Positions 8,168 to 16,473 of a DNA stretch of 25,509 nt are shown piece by piece. Both the position numbers and the translations under genes were made by a program. Where the stretch lies: positions 1-25,509 of the forward strand of contig JBMDXK010000002.1 of the NCBI GenBank assembly GCA_048594375.1, written 5' to 3'. The notes below the pieces were generated by a model. The model was not told the origin of the DNA. It made no database searches and saw nothing but the letters and a program-made list of their open reading frames with translations. This DNA is from JBMDXK01 sp048594375 (lineage in GTDB: Bacteria > Pseudomonadota > Alphaproteobacteria > Rhizobiales > Methylopilaceae). The first letter of the stretch is position 1, and the number at the start of each line of letters is the position of its first letter.

Positions 8168-9060
8168 ACCCGAACGTTTTGCTGCAACTCGATCATATTA
8201 CCATGCGTTTTGGTGGTCTGGTGGCGGTGGATGATGTCTCGTTCGCTGTGCGCAAGGGGCAGATCACGGCCGTGATTGGCCCCAATGGCGCGGGAAAAAC
8301 CACCTTGTTTAACTGCATCACCGGCTTTTACCGCCCCACCGTGGGGCGGCTTTCGCTCTGCCACGGTGACGGCTCGGCCTTTTCCCAGCTCGAATTGCTC
8401 ACCCGCAGCGGCGCGCAGAAGTGGGTAAACGGCGCAGAAAAACTATTTTTGCTGGAACGTTTGCCGAATTTCCGTATTGCGGCAGAAGCGCGCGTGGCGC
8501 GTACGTTCCAGAATATTCGGCTGTTTGGCGGCATGACGGTGCTGGAAAACCTGATTGTCGCGCAGCATAATCCCTTGATGCGTGCATCGGGTTATACGGT
8601 TACGGGTTTGTTTGGTCTTGGAGGTTATGGCCAGAAGGAAGCCGAGGCCATTCATCGCGCCCGTTACTGGCTGGATAGGATTGGCTTGCTTGAAAAAGCC
8701 GATGATGCGGCGGCAAGTCTGGCGTATGGGGATCAGCGGCGGCTGGAGATTGCCCGCGCCATGTGTACGCAGCCGGTGTTGTTGTGTCTGGATGAACCGG
8801 CGGCGGGGTTGAACGGGCGGGAATCTGCGGCTTTGAATGCGCTGCTGGATTATATCCGGCAGGAACACAGCACCTCTATCCTGCTGATTGAGCATGATAT
8901 GAGCGTGGTGATGAATATATCCGATTGCATTATTGTGCTGGATTATGGCCGCAAGATTGCTCACGGCACGCCCGAAGCCATCCGCAATGATCCCAAAGTG
9001 ATTGCCGCCTATCTTGGGGTGGATGATGATTCGCCCGTGGTTGGTGAGGTGTTGCAATGA
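8164..9060 (+). CDS. livG: Branched-chain amino acid ABC transporter ATP-binding protein LivG
   Basis: ATPase subunit of 298 aa. It has Walker A GPNGAGKT (39-46), a degenerate signature LAYGDQRRLEIARA, Walker B VLLCLDEPAAGLN, the switch histidine in LLIEHDMS, and the LivG-type C-terminal extension. The ATG at 8164 overlaps the livM stop; an in-frame codon at 8068 would lie inside livM and is rejected. At 298 aa it is about 40 residues longer than the E. coli protein (about 255). The extra sequence falls between the Walker A domain and the Q-loop region (TFQNIRLF), around residues 62-105. It overlaps livF by 4 nt. Confidence 0.95.
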   Translation: MNPNVLLQLDHITMRFGGLVAVDDVSFAVRKGQITAVIGPNGAGKTTLFNCITGFYRPTVGRLSLCHGDGSAFSQLELLTRSGAQKWVNGAEKLFLLERLPNFRIAAEARVARTFQNIRLFGGMTVLENLIVAQHNPLMRASGYTVTGLFGLGGYGQKEAEAIHRARYWLDRIGLLEKADDAAASLAYGDQRRLEIARAMCTQPVLLCLDEPAAGLNGRESAALNALLDYIRQEHSTSILLIEHDMSVVMNISDCIIVLDYGRKIAHGTPEAIRNDPKVIAAYLGVDDDSPVVGEVLQ

Positions 9061-9782
9061 CCGTGCCGCTGCTTGACATTATCCATATTACGGCGGGCTA
9101 CGGCAATATTCTTGCGCTGCATGATGTGAGCCTTTGCGTCAGGCAAGGCGAGATTGTTACGCTGATTGGCGCGAATGGTGCGGGTAAATCCACGTTGATG
9201 ATGAGCATTTTTGGCGATCCGCGTATTCGTTCCGGCCAGATCCTGTTCAAGGGGAAGGATATCAGCGCCTTGCCTCCCCATGCCATAGCCCATTTGCGGA
9301 TTGCGCAGTCGCCGGAAGGGCGGCGCATTTTTCCGCGCATGACGGTGCTGGAAAATCTGGCTATGGGCGCCATTGTTTCGGATAAAAAGTATTTTGATAA
9401 CGATCTGGAACGGGTGTTTGCGCTGTTTCCGCGGTTGAAAGAGCGGGAATCTCAGCGGGGTGGTACGCTTTCGGGGGGTGAACAGCAGATGCTGGCCATT
9501 GCCCGTGCGTTGATGGCGCGGCCACAACTGTTGTTGCTGGATGAGCCGTCATTGGGTCTTGCGCCGTTGATTGTGAAGCAGATTTTCGATGTGGTACGGG
9601 AACTTAACCGTGAGGAAGGGCTCACCGTTTTTCTGGTGGAGCAGAACGCTTATCACGCTTTGAAGCTGGCGCATCGGGGGTATGTCATGGTGAACGGCCG
9701 CATTACCCTTTCCGGTTTGGGCGCGGAGCTGCTGGTGCGGGAAGAAGTGCGCGCAGCCTATCTGGAAGGAGGGCAGCATTGA
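9057..9782 (+). CDS. livF: Branched-chain amino acid ABC transporter ATP-binding protein LivF
   Basis: The second ATPase, 241 aa, close to the usual ~237. It shows Walker A GANGAGKS (38-45), EGRRIFPRMTVLENL, signature LSGGEQQMLAIARA, Walker B LLLLDEPSLGLAP and switch EQN, the LivF variant of the H-loop. The start overlaps livG (ATGA) and the stop overlaps the next ATG (TGATG), so the genes are translationally chained. Confidence 0.96.
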   Translation: MTVPLLDIIHITAGYGNILALHDVSLCVRQGEIVTLIGANGAGKSTLMMSIFGDPRIRSGQILFKGKDISALPPHAIAHLRIAQSPEGRRIFPRMTVLENLAMGAIVSDKKYFDNDLERVFALFPRLKERESQRGGTLSGGEQQMLAIARALMARPQLLLLDEPSLGLAPLIVKQIFDVVRELNREEGLTVFLVEQNAYHALKLAHRGYVMVNGRITLSGLGAELLVREEVRAAYLEGGQH

Positions 9783-10093
9783 TGGCAGACTGGCTCAATG
9801 CGCAGATGGTTATTTTTTTGTTTACCACGCTGGTGCTGGGCGGCGGAGCGGCATGGCTCACCGGACGCGCCATTGCGCTCACATGGCAGCCGCTGTTTAT
9901 GGCATGGGTGTGGATGGTATTGTTAGCGGCTGCGGTAAGATTCATCCATTTTTCATTATTCCACAATAGCTTAATCGCACTTGACGCATATCTTCTGGAT
10001 TATTTTATTGTGGCATCGGCCAGCAGTTTTGGTTATGCGCTCACCCGCAAGCGCCAAATGGCTGTGCAATACAATGCGTGGCGGCAGCATTAA
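9782..10093 (+). CDS. Small membrane protein, DUF6867-like, liv-associated
   Basis: A 103-aa protein with about three hydrophobic segments (VIFLFTTLVLGGGAAWL, LFMAWVWMVLLAAAV, LDYFIVASASSFGYAL) and a basic C-terminus ending RKRQMAVQYNAWRQH. The RFIHFSLF segment, the tyrosine-rich tail and the position right after livF match my memory of the alphaproteobacterial DUF6867 family; function unknown. Its ATG shares a base with the livF stop (TGATG), so it is probably co-translated and may assist the transporter. Confidence 0.8.
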   Translation: MADWLNAQMVIFLFTTLVLGGGAAWLTGRAIALTWQPLFMAWVWMVLLAAAVRFIHFSLFHNSLIALDAYLLDYFIVASASSFGYALTRKRQMAVQYNAWRQH

Positions 10094-10196
10094 AGCATGT
10101 CTCCAAAAAGTGGGAACCGTTTTTTGGATAAAGACATGCGTAAAACAAAGAGATAGAGCATTTCTATTGACTCAATTTAAACAAGAAATACTCTAG
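10092..10196. repeat. Composite palindromic intergenic repeat (two hairpins)
   Basis: The first hairpin pairs GCATGTCTCCAAAAA (10095-10109) with TTTTTGG and AGACATGC (10121-10127 and 10132-10139) around an 11-nt loop GTGGGAACCGT, with a 4-nt bulge. The second pairs AGAGCATTTCT (10155-10165) with AGAAATACTCT (10184-10194), one mismatch in eleven. The layout and wording (AAAGCATGTCTCC, GTGGGAACCG, AAGACATGC, AAAACAAAG, GAGCATTTC, CTCTAG) resemble dispersed palindromic elements of rhizobial and related genomes. It lies between the DUF6867-like gene and livK and could stabilise or trim the transcript. Confidence 0.75.
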
Positions 10197-10264
10197 ATAC
10201 TGCACCGCACAGGCTATCGGGTTAATTTGCTCCTGCGTGGGGTTTACAAAAAGGGGAGAATACA

Positions 10265-11371
10265 ATGGCAAAACATTACATGTCAGGTGTTGCGTTGGGC
10301 GTCATGATGCTGTTTTCCGGTCAGGCGCAAGCCGATATTGTGATTGGTGTTGCAGGCCCCATGACGGGGCAATACGCACCGTTTGGTGCGCAGCTCAAGG
10401 CGGGGGCAGAACAGGCCGTGGCCGATATTAATGCGGCGGGTGGCATCAACGGGGAAAAGCTGGTTCTGAAAATTGGCGATGATGCGTGTGATCCCAAGCA
10501 GGCGGTGGCGGTTGCCAATAAATTTGCGCAGGATGGCGTAAAATTTGTGGCGGGGCATTTCTGCTCCGGCTCTTCTATTCCGGCTTCCAGCGTGTATGCA
10601 GAAGAAGGGATTTTGCAGATTTCGCCCGGCTCCACCAATCCAAGTTTTACAGATGCGCGCCCCGGCCCCGGCATTTATCGGGTGTGCGGCCGCGATGACA
10701 AGCAAGGCGTGGTTGCGGGGGATTATCTGGCGGAAAAATTTGCGGGTAAAAATGTAGCGATCCTGCATGATAAATCGGCCTATGGTAAAGGTCTGGCCGA
10801 TGAAACCCAAAAAGCGTTTAATGCCAAAGGCGGCAAGGAAGTGCTGTATGAGGCCATCACGGTAGGCGAACGGGATTATTCGGCGCTGGTCTCGCGGTTG
10901 AAAGCGGCCAATGTGGATGCGGTTTATCTGGGCGGGTATCATACCGAAGCGGGTTTGATTTTGCGCCAGATGCGCGATCAGGGTTTGCAAGCGCAGCTTT
11001 TTGCCGGTGATGCGCTGGTGACAGAGGAATTCTGGTCCGTGACAGGGCCTGCGGGTGAAGGCACCATGATGACCTTTTCGCCCGATGCCCGTAAATTTCC
11101 TGCGGCTGCTGAAATTGTGAAAAAATTCGAGGATAAAGGTTTTAACCCCGAAGGCTATACCCTTTACACTTATGCCGCTCTCCAGATTTTTGCCAAAGCT
11201 GCGGCTGACGCCAAATCAACGGAACTGGAAGCGCTGGTTGAAAAGCTGAACAGCGAGACTTTCCAAACGGTCATTGGTGCGATCACGTTTGATGGCAAAG
11301 GTGATCCAACCGATGCCCCTTATGTCTGGTATCAGTGGAAGAACGGCGCCTATGCCGAACTGGAAAACTAG
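10265..11371 (+). CDS. livK: Branched-chain amino acid ABC transporter substrate-binding protein
   Basis: A periplasmic solute-binding protein of 368 aa. A Sec signal peptide spans residues 1-23 (hydrophobic GVALGVMMLFSG, then AQA|D cleavage). The mature protein starts DIVIGVAGPMTGQYAPFG, typical of LivJ/LivK, and contains GGINGEKLVLKIGDDACDPK and the hinge region SPGSTNP. The ATG at 10265 follows AGGGGAG. It delivers Leu, Ile or Val to LivHMGF; the exact specificity is inferred from its neighbours. It is separated from the permease genes by the palindromic repeat and is followed by a strong terminator, so it ends the operon. Confidence 0.93.
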   Translation: MAKHYMSGVALGVMMLFSGQAQADIVIGVAGPMTGQYAPFGAQLKAGAEQAVADINAAGGINGEKLVLKIGDDACDPKQAVAVANKFAQDGVKFVAGHFCSGSSIPASSVYAEEGILQISPGSTNPSFTDARPGPGIYRVCGRDDKQGVVAGDYLAEKFAGKNVAILHDKSAYGKGLADETQKAFNAKGGKEVLYEAITVGERDYSALVSRLKAANVDAVYLGGYHTEAGLILRQMRDQGLQAQLFAGDALVTEEFWSVTGPAGEGTMMTFSPDARKFPAAAEIVKKFEDKGFNPEGYTLYTYAALQIFAKAAADAKSTELEALVEKLNSETFQTVIGAITFDGKGDPTDAPYVWYQWKNGAYAELEN

Positions 11372-11396
11372 AGAACATCCGGTATTATCGCAGTGT

Positions 11397-11429
11397 CATC
11401 CCTGCCAGCTCCGGCAGGGATGTTTTTTT
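11397..11429 (+). terminator. Rho-independent terminator after livK
   Basis: A perfect 10-bp stem, CATCCCTGCC (11397-11406) with GGCAGGGATG (11413-11422), has a 6-nt loop and is followed by seven T. It lies 25 nt after the livK stop. Confidence 0.93.
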
Positions 11430-11491
11430 AAGTGTTCACAAACCGCGCAGGCCTTCCCCCATGATAAAAAATCCCTTAAAGGGTAATCATC

Positions 11492-12493
11492 ATGGATCAT
11501 CGCACCCCCTATGCGCGTCTGCGCAAACGTTTGCCTGTTAAAAAGCCGCCTGTTCCGCGTCTGGATAAGGCTGGCACACACGATAAATTTCAAACGGTGT
11601 GGGGCAGTGTAAAGGCTGCCCGCCACTGGCTGGAATATATTCTGGTACGGGCAGGCATTTCAGGCTTGCGCCTTCTGGGCGTGGATCGCGCCTCACGCAT
11701 CAGCGGCAAGCTTTGGCAAGCACTTGCACCACGCACCCGCCGCCATCAACGGGCTTTAAAGCATCTGGCGCTGGCTTTTCCAGAAAAGAGCGCGGCGGAG
11801 CGTGACGCGCTTGCGCGGTCAATGTGGAACAATCTGGGTCGTGTCGCCGCAGAAGCCTGTATGCTGGATAAAATTCTTGCCGAACCCTCACGGCTAGAGA
11901 TTTTATCGCCCGAAATCATTGCTGCAGTGAAAGAGGGTGGCGGTAGAGCAGTCATCGCTTCCATGCACTACGGCAACTGGGAGCTGGGGATGTGGCCGTT
12001 TACGCAAGCCGGTTTTGAAAGTCTTGCCTTGTATCAAGAAGCACAGAACCCGTTTGTTGATGCGCTCATCCATAAGCTTCGTGCGCCTTTGTTGCCGGGT
12101 GGGTTGTTCGGAAAAGGCCACGGCACGCCCCGCAAACTGTTACAGGCGGTTAAAGCGGGTCAGCCCATGGCGATCCTTGCGGATTTGCGGGATCATCGGG
12201 GCATTGAGATTGATTTTTTCGGGCGTCCGGCTCCAACAACGCCTTTTCCGGCACTGGTGGCGCGGCAAACCGGAGCGGTGTTGATTGCTGGCAGGGTTAT
12301 CCGCCGTGAAGGCGCTCGGTTTGCCATGGAAGGCCGGATTATTGCTGTACCGCAAACCGATGATAAAAACGCGGATATTTTGAATGCCACGCAAGCGCTG
12401 CAATCAACCTTCGAGGCGTGGATTCGGGAGCATCCTGAACAATGGATGTGGGCGCATCAAAGGTGGGGCAAGGGCATTGACAACCCTTCCTAG
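11492..12493 (+). CDS. Lysophospholipid/lipid A acyltransferase family protein (LpxL/HtrB-like)
   Basis: This 333-aa protein belongs to the Lip_A_acyltrans family, which transfers secondary acyl chains to lipid A at the inner membrane. The catalytic H-x4-E motif is seen as HYGNWE (H159 to E164), followed by the conserved ILADLRDHRGIEIDFFGRP and PFPALVARQTGAVLI, and EHPEQWMWAHQRW near the C-terminus. The first ~35 residues are basic and Pro-rich; a later start is possible, but AAAGGG lies at the right distance before this ATG. It sits after the livK terminator and 21 nt before hspQ. Which lipid A position it acylates cannot be told. Confidence 0.9.
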   Translation: MDHRTPYARLRKRLPVKKPPVPRLDKAGTHDKFQTVWGSVKAARHWLEYILVRAGISGLRLLGVDRASRISGKLWQALAPRTRRHQRALKHLALAFPEKSAAERDALARSMWNNLGRVAAEACMLDKILAEPSRLEILSPEIIAAVKEGGGRAVIASMHYGNWELGMWPFTQAGFESLALYQEAQNPFVDALIHKLRAPLLPGGLFGKGHGTPRKLLQAVKAGQPMAILADLRDHRGIEIDFFGRPAPTTPFPALVARQTGAVLIAGRVIRREGARFAMEGRIIAVPQTDDKNADILNATQALQSTFEAWIREHPEQWMWAHQRWGKGIDNPS

Positions 12494-12514
12494 AATTGCC
12501 AGATAGTAAAGAGA

Positions 12515-12874
12515 ATGACGCAGGAGAAAAATGGTATCGTGATAAAACGGCAAGCGAAGTTTCGTATCGGTCAAATCGTGCGCCATCGCATTTATCCGTT
12601 TCGTGGCATTATTTTTGACGTTGATCCCGAATTCAACGAACAAGAATCATGGCTGGAAGCTATTCCTGAACAGATTCGCCCAAAGCGCGATCAGCCTTTT
12701 TACCATCTGCTCGCAGAAGATGCCGAAGACGATATGGAATATCAGGCTTATGTATCGGAACAAAATCTCGAAACGGATTTGTCCGAGGAGCCTTTGTACC
12801 ATACAAAATTGCCTGAAATTTTTGTGCGCGATGATAATGGTGATTATCGGATCAAAACAAACCACAAGCATTGA
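12515..12874 (+). CDS. hspQ: Heat shock protein HspQ (YccV-like)
   Basis: The 119-aa product has the HspQ fold: AKFRIGQIVRHRIYPFRGII, then DVDPEF, followed by QPFYHLLAED, YVSEQNLE and a short acidic C-terminal part. HspQ is a heat-inducible specificity factor for Lon and has been described as binding hemimethylated DNA. The ATG at 12515 has only AAAGAGA close by, so initiation may be weak or coupled to the upstream gene. Its stop is 9 nt from the stop of the convergent HAD gene. Confidence 0.93.
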   Translation: MTQEKNGIVIKRQAKFRIGQIVRHRIYPFRGIIFDVDPEFNEQESWLEAIPEQIRPKRDQPFYHLLAEDAEDDMEYQAYVSEQNLETDLSEEPLYHTKLPEIFVRDDNGDYRIKTNHKH

Positions 12875-12883
12875 AGCCGAAAC

Positions 12884-13594
12884 TTAGAGCAAGCGATCAG
12901 GAATATGCGCCGCATGTAAAAATTCGGCCAGATTATCGGTCACATAATCCACGTGCGCACCTTTTATACTGTCATGGATATGCGCATGACGCCCCACAAT
13001 GTCGGTGCCTTCCAGCGGATTGACAAGCACAGTTGCCATTCCCAGCGTATGAGGCGCAAGCAGGTTTCCCGCCAAATCCTCGAACATAACCGCGCGCTTA
13101 GGGTCAACGCCAAAACGGCTCAAAAATGTTTCATAGGTTTTTTGATGGGGTTTGGGCGTAAAATCAGCGGCAATAATATCGAACACATCGTTGAAGAGAT
13201 GGTCAATTCCTAGGGCTTTTGATACATTTTCCGCGTGTTTTGCCGAACCGTTGGTCAGAATATAGCGTTTTCCTGGCAAGCGGTTGATGGCCTCGATCAT
13301 CCGGGCATCGGGTGCAAGCCCTGCGTGGGAAATGTCATGCACAAAATCCATAAACTCTATGGGATCCACCGCATCAATATCCATCAGTCCGCGCATGGTG
13401 GTGCCATAGGCACTGTAATAATATTTCTGCAATGCCCGCGCCGAAATACCGTCCAGCCCCATGCGGTTGGCAATATACAGCGACATACGGTCATCAATAA
13501 GCCCAAACAGATTGGTTGACGGCGCATAAAGGGTGTTATCAAGATCAAACACCCATGTATCAATCTGTCTGAAATCGGGAACAATCCCACTCAT
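12884..13594 (-). CDS. HAD-family hydrolase, probable pyrimidine 5'-nucleotidase
   Basis: A 236-aa HAD enzyme. Motif I is FDLDNTLY (nucleophile D17, acid D19), motif II is ILTNGS, the motif III Lys is in KPHQKTY and motif IV is MFEDLAGN. The DNTLY and TNGSAKHAENV wording is that of the pyrimidine 5'-nucleotidase subgroup, which dephosphorylates UMP or CMP. The ATG at 13594 has GCGGAG directly adjacent, an unusually short spacing. It is last in a leftward gene series after argB, 96 nt away. Confidence 0.88.
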   Translation of the reverse strand: MSGIVPDFRQIDTWVFDLDNTLYAPSTNLFGLIDDRMSLYIANRMGLDGISARALQKYYYSAYGTTMRGLMDIDAVDPIEFMDFVHDISHAGLAPDARMIEAINRLPGKRYILTNGSAKHAENVSKALGIDHLFNDVFDIIAADFTPKPHQKTYETFLSRFGVDPKRAVMFEDLAGNLLAPHTLGMATVLVNPLEGTDIVGRHAHIHDSIKGAHVDYVTDNLAEFLHAAHIPDRLL

Positions 13595-13690
13595 CTCCGC
13601 GCTACCCGTTACTTTTTATATATGCAGCCACTTTGAAAATAAGGCTGCGCATATTCTTCTGCAAGTCCATTTTTGGATGGCTCAAAAAAC

Positions 13691-14578
13691 CTACCGCGTT
13701 ATCAATGTACCTGCGCCATGATCGGTAAGCAATTCCAGCAGCACAGCGTGCGGCACCTTTCCATCCACAATCACCACACCTTCAACACCGCGATCAAGCG
13801 CATCCATGCAGGTTTCTACTTTTGGAATCATCCCGCCGGAAATGGTGCCATCCGCAATGAGGCGGCGAGCATCATTTATAGACAGTTGTTTGATAAGGTT
13901 TTTCTCTGCATCCAGCACGCCCGGCACATCGGTGAGCAGCAGCAGACGCTTGGCGCCGAGCGCACCGGCAATGGCACCTGCAAAGGTATCGGCATTGATG
14001 TTGAGGGTTTCGCCTATCCGGGAAAACGCCACAGGTGCTACCACGGGAATAAAATCATAGGTATTGTTGGCCACCACATCGAGAACCGTACGGTCGATCA
14101 TTTCCGGCTCGCCCACAAAGCCAAGATCAATCACTTTGTCTTCGCCGGTTTCCGGATCGCGCGCGGTGCGGGACAGTTTACGCCCCACCACCATGCTCGC
14201 ATCTTTGCCGGAAAGCCCCACCGCGCGGCCACCTTCCGCATTGATAGCCTGTACAATCTGCTTGTTGAGACGCGACAGCACCATTTCCACAATCTCGATG
14301 GTGGCCTCGTCGGTAACACGCAAACCAGCCCGGAATTCGCTGGTGATATTGAGTTTTTTCAGCATAGCACCGATTTGTGGCCCACCGCCATGCACCACGA
14401 CGGGCTTGAGGCCGGATTGCTTGAGCAGCACCACATCCTGCGCAAATTCCCGCGCCATATTTTCATCGCCCATAGCATGACCACCATATTTCACCACAAC
14501 GGTTGCATCGTCATAGCGCTGCATATAGGGCAATGCTTCGGCAAGAATGCGGGCTTTTTCAAAGGCAGAAATAGTCAT
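13691..14578 (-). CDS. argB: Acetylglutamate kinase
   Basis: This enzyme phosphorylates N-acetylglutamate, the second step of arginine synthesis. The 295 aa are typical for the family. VVVKYGGHAM (Lys 30 binds ATP phosphates), VVVHGGGPQIG, GLSGKDASM, and LLLTDVPGV followed by GGMIPKVETC near the C-terminus are all present. The N-terminal extension MTISAFEKARILAEALPYMQ is the helix seen in arginine-sensitive, hexameric NAGKs, so feedback inhibition by arginine is inferred. It lies between gpmA and the HAD gene on the same strand, with 77 and 96 nt gaps. Confidence 0.97.
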   Translation of the reverse strand: MTISAFEKARILAEALPYMQRYDDATVVVKYGGHAMGDENMAREFAQDVVLLKQSGLKPVVVHGGGPQIGAMLKKLNITSEFRAGLRVTDEATIEIVEMVLSRLNKQIVQAINAEGGRAVGLSGKDASMVVGRKLSRTARDPETGEDKVIDLGFVGEPEMIDRTVLDVVANNTYDFIPVVAPVAFSRIGETLNINADTFAGAIAGALGAKRLLLLTDVPGVLDAEKNLIKQLSINDARRLIADGTISGGMIPKVETCMDALDRGVEGVVIVDGKVPHAVLLELLTDHGAGTLITR

Positions 14579-14655
14579 TGCAGCGTTTCCGTAAAGCGGG
14601 AAGGAATGCGAGTGGGCGGGGAGACGCTATGCGTACCCCCAACACGTGTAAGCCA

Positions 14656-15285
14656 TCAGGCGGCTTTTACAGCCAGATCGTCAACGCTGGCAACGGTGGC
14701 ATCCGCATTCAGGCGATAAATCACCGGAGAAGCCGTACCGAGTTCACGGGCAAGAATACCTTCGGGTGAAAGTTTTTCCAGCACCATAATCAGTGCGCGC
14801 AGGGAATTGCCATGTGCGGTCACGAGGGTGCGTTCGCCGCGCAGCACGCATGGGAGAATTTCTTGTACAAAATAAGGCAGTGTGCGTGCCAGAGTATCGC
14901 GGAGGCTTTCGCCGTTTGGTGGTGGAATATCGAAGGAGCGGCGCCAGATATGCACCTGATCTTCGCCCCATTTTGCGCGGGCATCGTCTTTGTTGAGTCC
15001 TGTGAGATCGCCGTAGTGGCGCTCGTTCAGAGCCTGATTGCGGGTGACAGGCAGGTCGGCTTGCCCCAGTTCGGTGAGCATCAGATTGCCGGTGCGTTGT
15101 GCGCGCCCCAGATCGGAGGTGAAGGCTTTGTCAAATTTGAAGCCGGCTTTGGCCAGACGTTGCCCTGCGGCGATGGCTTCTTTGACGCCCAGTTCGGTAA
15201 GGTCTGGATTTTCCCAGCCGGTGAACAGATTTTTCAAATTCCAGTCACTCTGGCCGTGACGCACCAGAACAAGCAAACGTTCCAT
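14656..15285 (-). CDS. gpmA: 2,3-bisphosphoglycerate-dependent phosphoglycerate mutase
   Basis: The product interconverts 3- and 2-phosphoglycerate in glycolysis and gluconeogenesis. The 209-aa length is the short alphaproteobacterial form. LVRHGQSDWN (phosphorylated His 10), GWENPDLTELG, LNERHYGDLTGLNK and VTAHGNSLRAL (second active-site His) are seen. The ATG at 15285 is preceded by GAGGATAGA. It is 67 nt downstream of dapB. Confidence 0.96.
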   Translation of the reverse strand: MERLLVLVRHGQSDWNLKNLFTGWENPDLTELGVKEAIAAGQRLAKAGFKFDKAFTSDLGRAQRTGNLMLTELGQADLPVTRNQALNERHYGDLTGLNKDDARAKWGEDQVHIWRRSFDIPPPNGESLRDTLARTLPYFVQEILPCVLRGERTLVTAHGNSLRALIMVLEKLSPEGILARELGTASPVIYRLNADATVASVDDLAVKAA

Positions 15286-15352
15286 TCTATCCTCGCTTTA
15301 GCGTATAAAACGCAATTCCAACAGCCTGATGTGCTGTTTTGTCTTAAAAGAG

Positions 15353-16162
15353 TTATGCTTCAAGCCCCAGTACATCCCGCATGGAATAAAGCCCTGCGGA
15401 TTTTCCTGTTGTCCATTGCGCTGCTTTTACTGCACCGCGTGCAAAAATGGAACGGTCTTCGGCAATGTGCCGCAATTCTATGCGCTCTGAAGCCCCTGCA
15501 AACATTACAGTATGATCGCCCACCACACTGCCGCCGCGCAGGGTTGCAAAGCCGATTGCGCCTTCGGGTCGCTCGCCGGTATACCCATCACGGCTGCGCA
15601 CCGCATGGTCTTTCAAGCGCACACTCCGTCCGTTGGCCGCAGCTTCACCCAGCAAGAGCGCCGTGCCGGATGGAGCATCCACTTTGTGACGGTGGTGCAT
15701 TTCCACGATTTCAATATCGAAATCCACGCCAAGGGTTGCAGCGACTTTTTCGGTAAGCGCTGCCAGCAAATTCACACCCAGACTCATATTACCGGAACGC
15801 ACAATCACGGTTTGTTTTGCACATTGGGCAATTTCTCCAAGCTGCTGTTCGGAAAAGCCGGTAGTGCCGATGATGTGGGCAACCTTGTGCTGCGCTGCCA
15901 GTTGCGCATAAAAGACGGAAGCTTCCGGCTGGGTGAAATCCAGCACAGCGTCACAGGCGGCAAACAAGGCGGTTGCATCGGTACCGACAGTGATTCCAAA
16001 GGGCGGCAGACCGGCCAGCACAGCGGCATCCTGCCCCACATTCGGACATTCCGCATGGGTGATGGCTCCGGCCAGCTCACAGCCTTCGTTTTCCAGAACA
16101 GTGCGCACCAGAGTACGTCCCATGCGGCCTGTTGCGCCCACAACTCCAATGCGCAGGGTCAT
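15353..16162 (-). CDS. dapB: 4-hydroxy-tetrahydrodipicolinate reductase
   Basis: This is the reductase of the diaminopimelate/lysine pathway (269 aa). It has the dinucleotide-binding VGATGRMG (8-15), GTTGF near 99-103, and the catalytic and substrate-binding EMHHRHKVDAPSGTA (154-168). The ATG at 16162 shares one base with the stop of the DUF1330 gene (TAATG), indicating coupling. Confidence 0.97.
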   Translation of the reverse strand: MTLRIGVVGATGRMGRTLVRTVLENEGCELAGAITHAECPNVGQDAAVLAGLPPFGITVGTDATALFAACDAVLDFTQPEASVFYAQLAAQHKVAHIIGTTGFSEQQLGEIAQCAKQTVIVRSGNMSLGVNLLAALTEKVAATLGVDFDIEIVEMHHRHKVDAPSGTALLLGEAAANGRSVRLKDHAVRSRDGYTGERPEGAIGFATLRGGSVVGDHTVMFAGASERIELRHIAEDRSIFARGAVKAAQWTTGKSAGLYSMRDVLGLEA

Positions 16163-16461
16163 TATTCCAGCCCTTCCATGACAACGAAATCACCTTGAGA
16201 GACGGGCTCACGAATGGCTTTTGCACGTTGGTATTCGGGAGAATGGTAGCAGGCAAGTGCGGTTTCAAAGTCGGCAAATTCCACAATGACATTACGCTCA
16301 CGGCCATTGCCTTCCACGTTTTGGGAGCGCCCACCGCGTGCAAGAAATTTACCGCCATATTTTTTAAAAGCTTCGGCGTTGGCTTCTACATATTTTTTAT
16401 AGGTTTCCATATCGCCGGTAATGGTGATGCGTCCTACCCAGTAGCCTTTTAAGGGAGCCAT
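16162..16461 (-). CDS. DUF1330 domain protein
   Basis: A small 99-aa ferredoxin-like (dimeric alpha/beta barrel) protein of the DUF1330 family: KGYWVGRITITGDMETYKKY, GGKFLARGG, ERNVIVEFADFETALACYHS, then SPEYQRAKAIR. The biochemical role is unknown. The ATG at 16461 follows GAGGA, which overlaps the end of pyrF. It is locked between pyrF and dapB with a 12-nt gap and a 1-nt overlap. Confidence 0.92.
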   Translation of the reverse strand: MAPLKGYWVGRITITGDMETYKKYVEANAEAFKKYGGKFLARGGRSQNVEGNGRERNVIVEFADFETALACYHSPEYQRAKAIREPVSQGDFVVMEGLE

Positions 16462-16473
16462 GGCCTGTTTTCC

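Noticed and set aside
13621..13653. Hairpin TATGCAGCC / GGCTGCGCATA after argB
   Set aside because: The stem is bulged and lacks a T-run on the argB-reading strand, so it was not called a terminator.
13673..14719. 348-codon open frame on the plus strand
   Set aside because: It is antisense to the unmistakable argB gene and its product (many His, Arg and Ile runs) has no family resemblance.
14812..15756. 314-codon open frame on the plus strand
   Set aside because: It is antisense to gpmA and dapB, both of which have intact active-site motifs.
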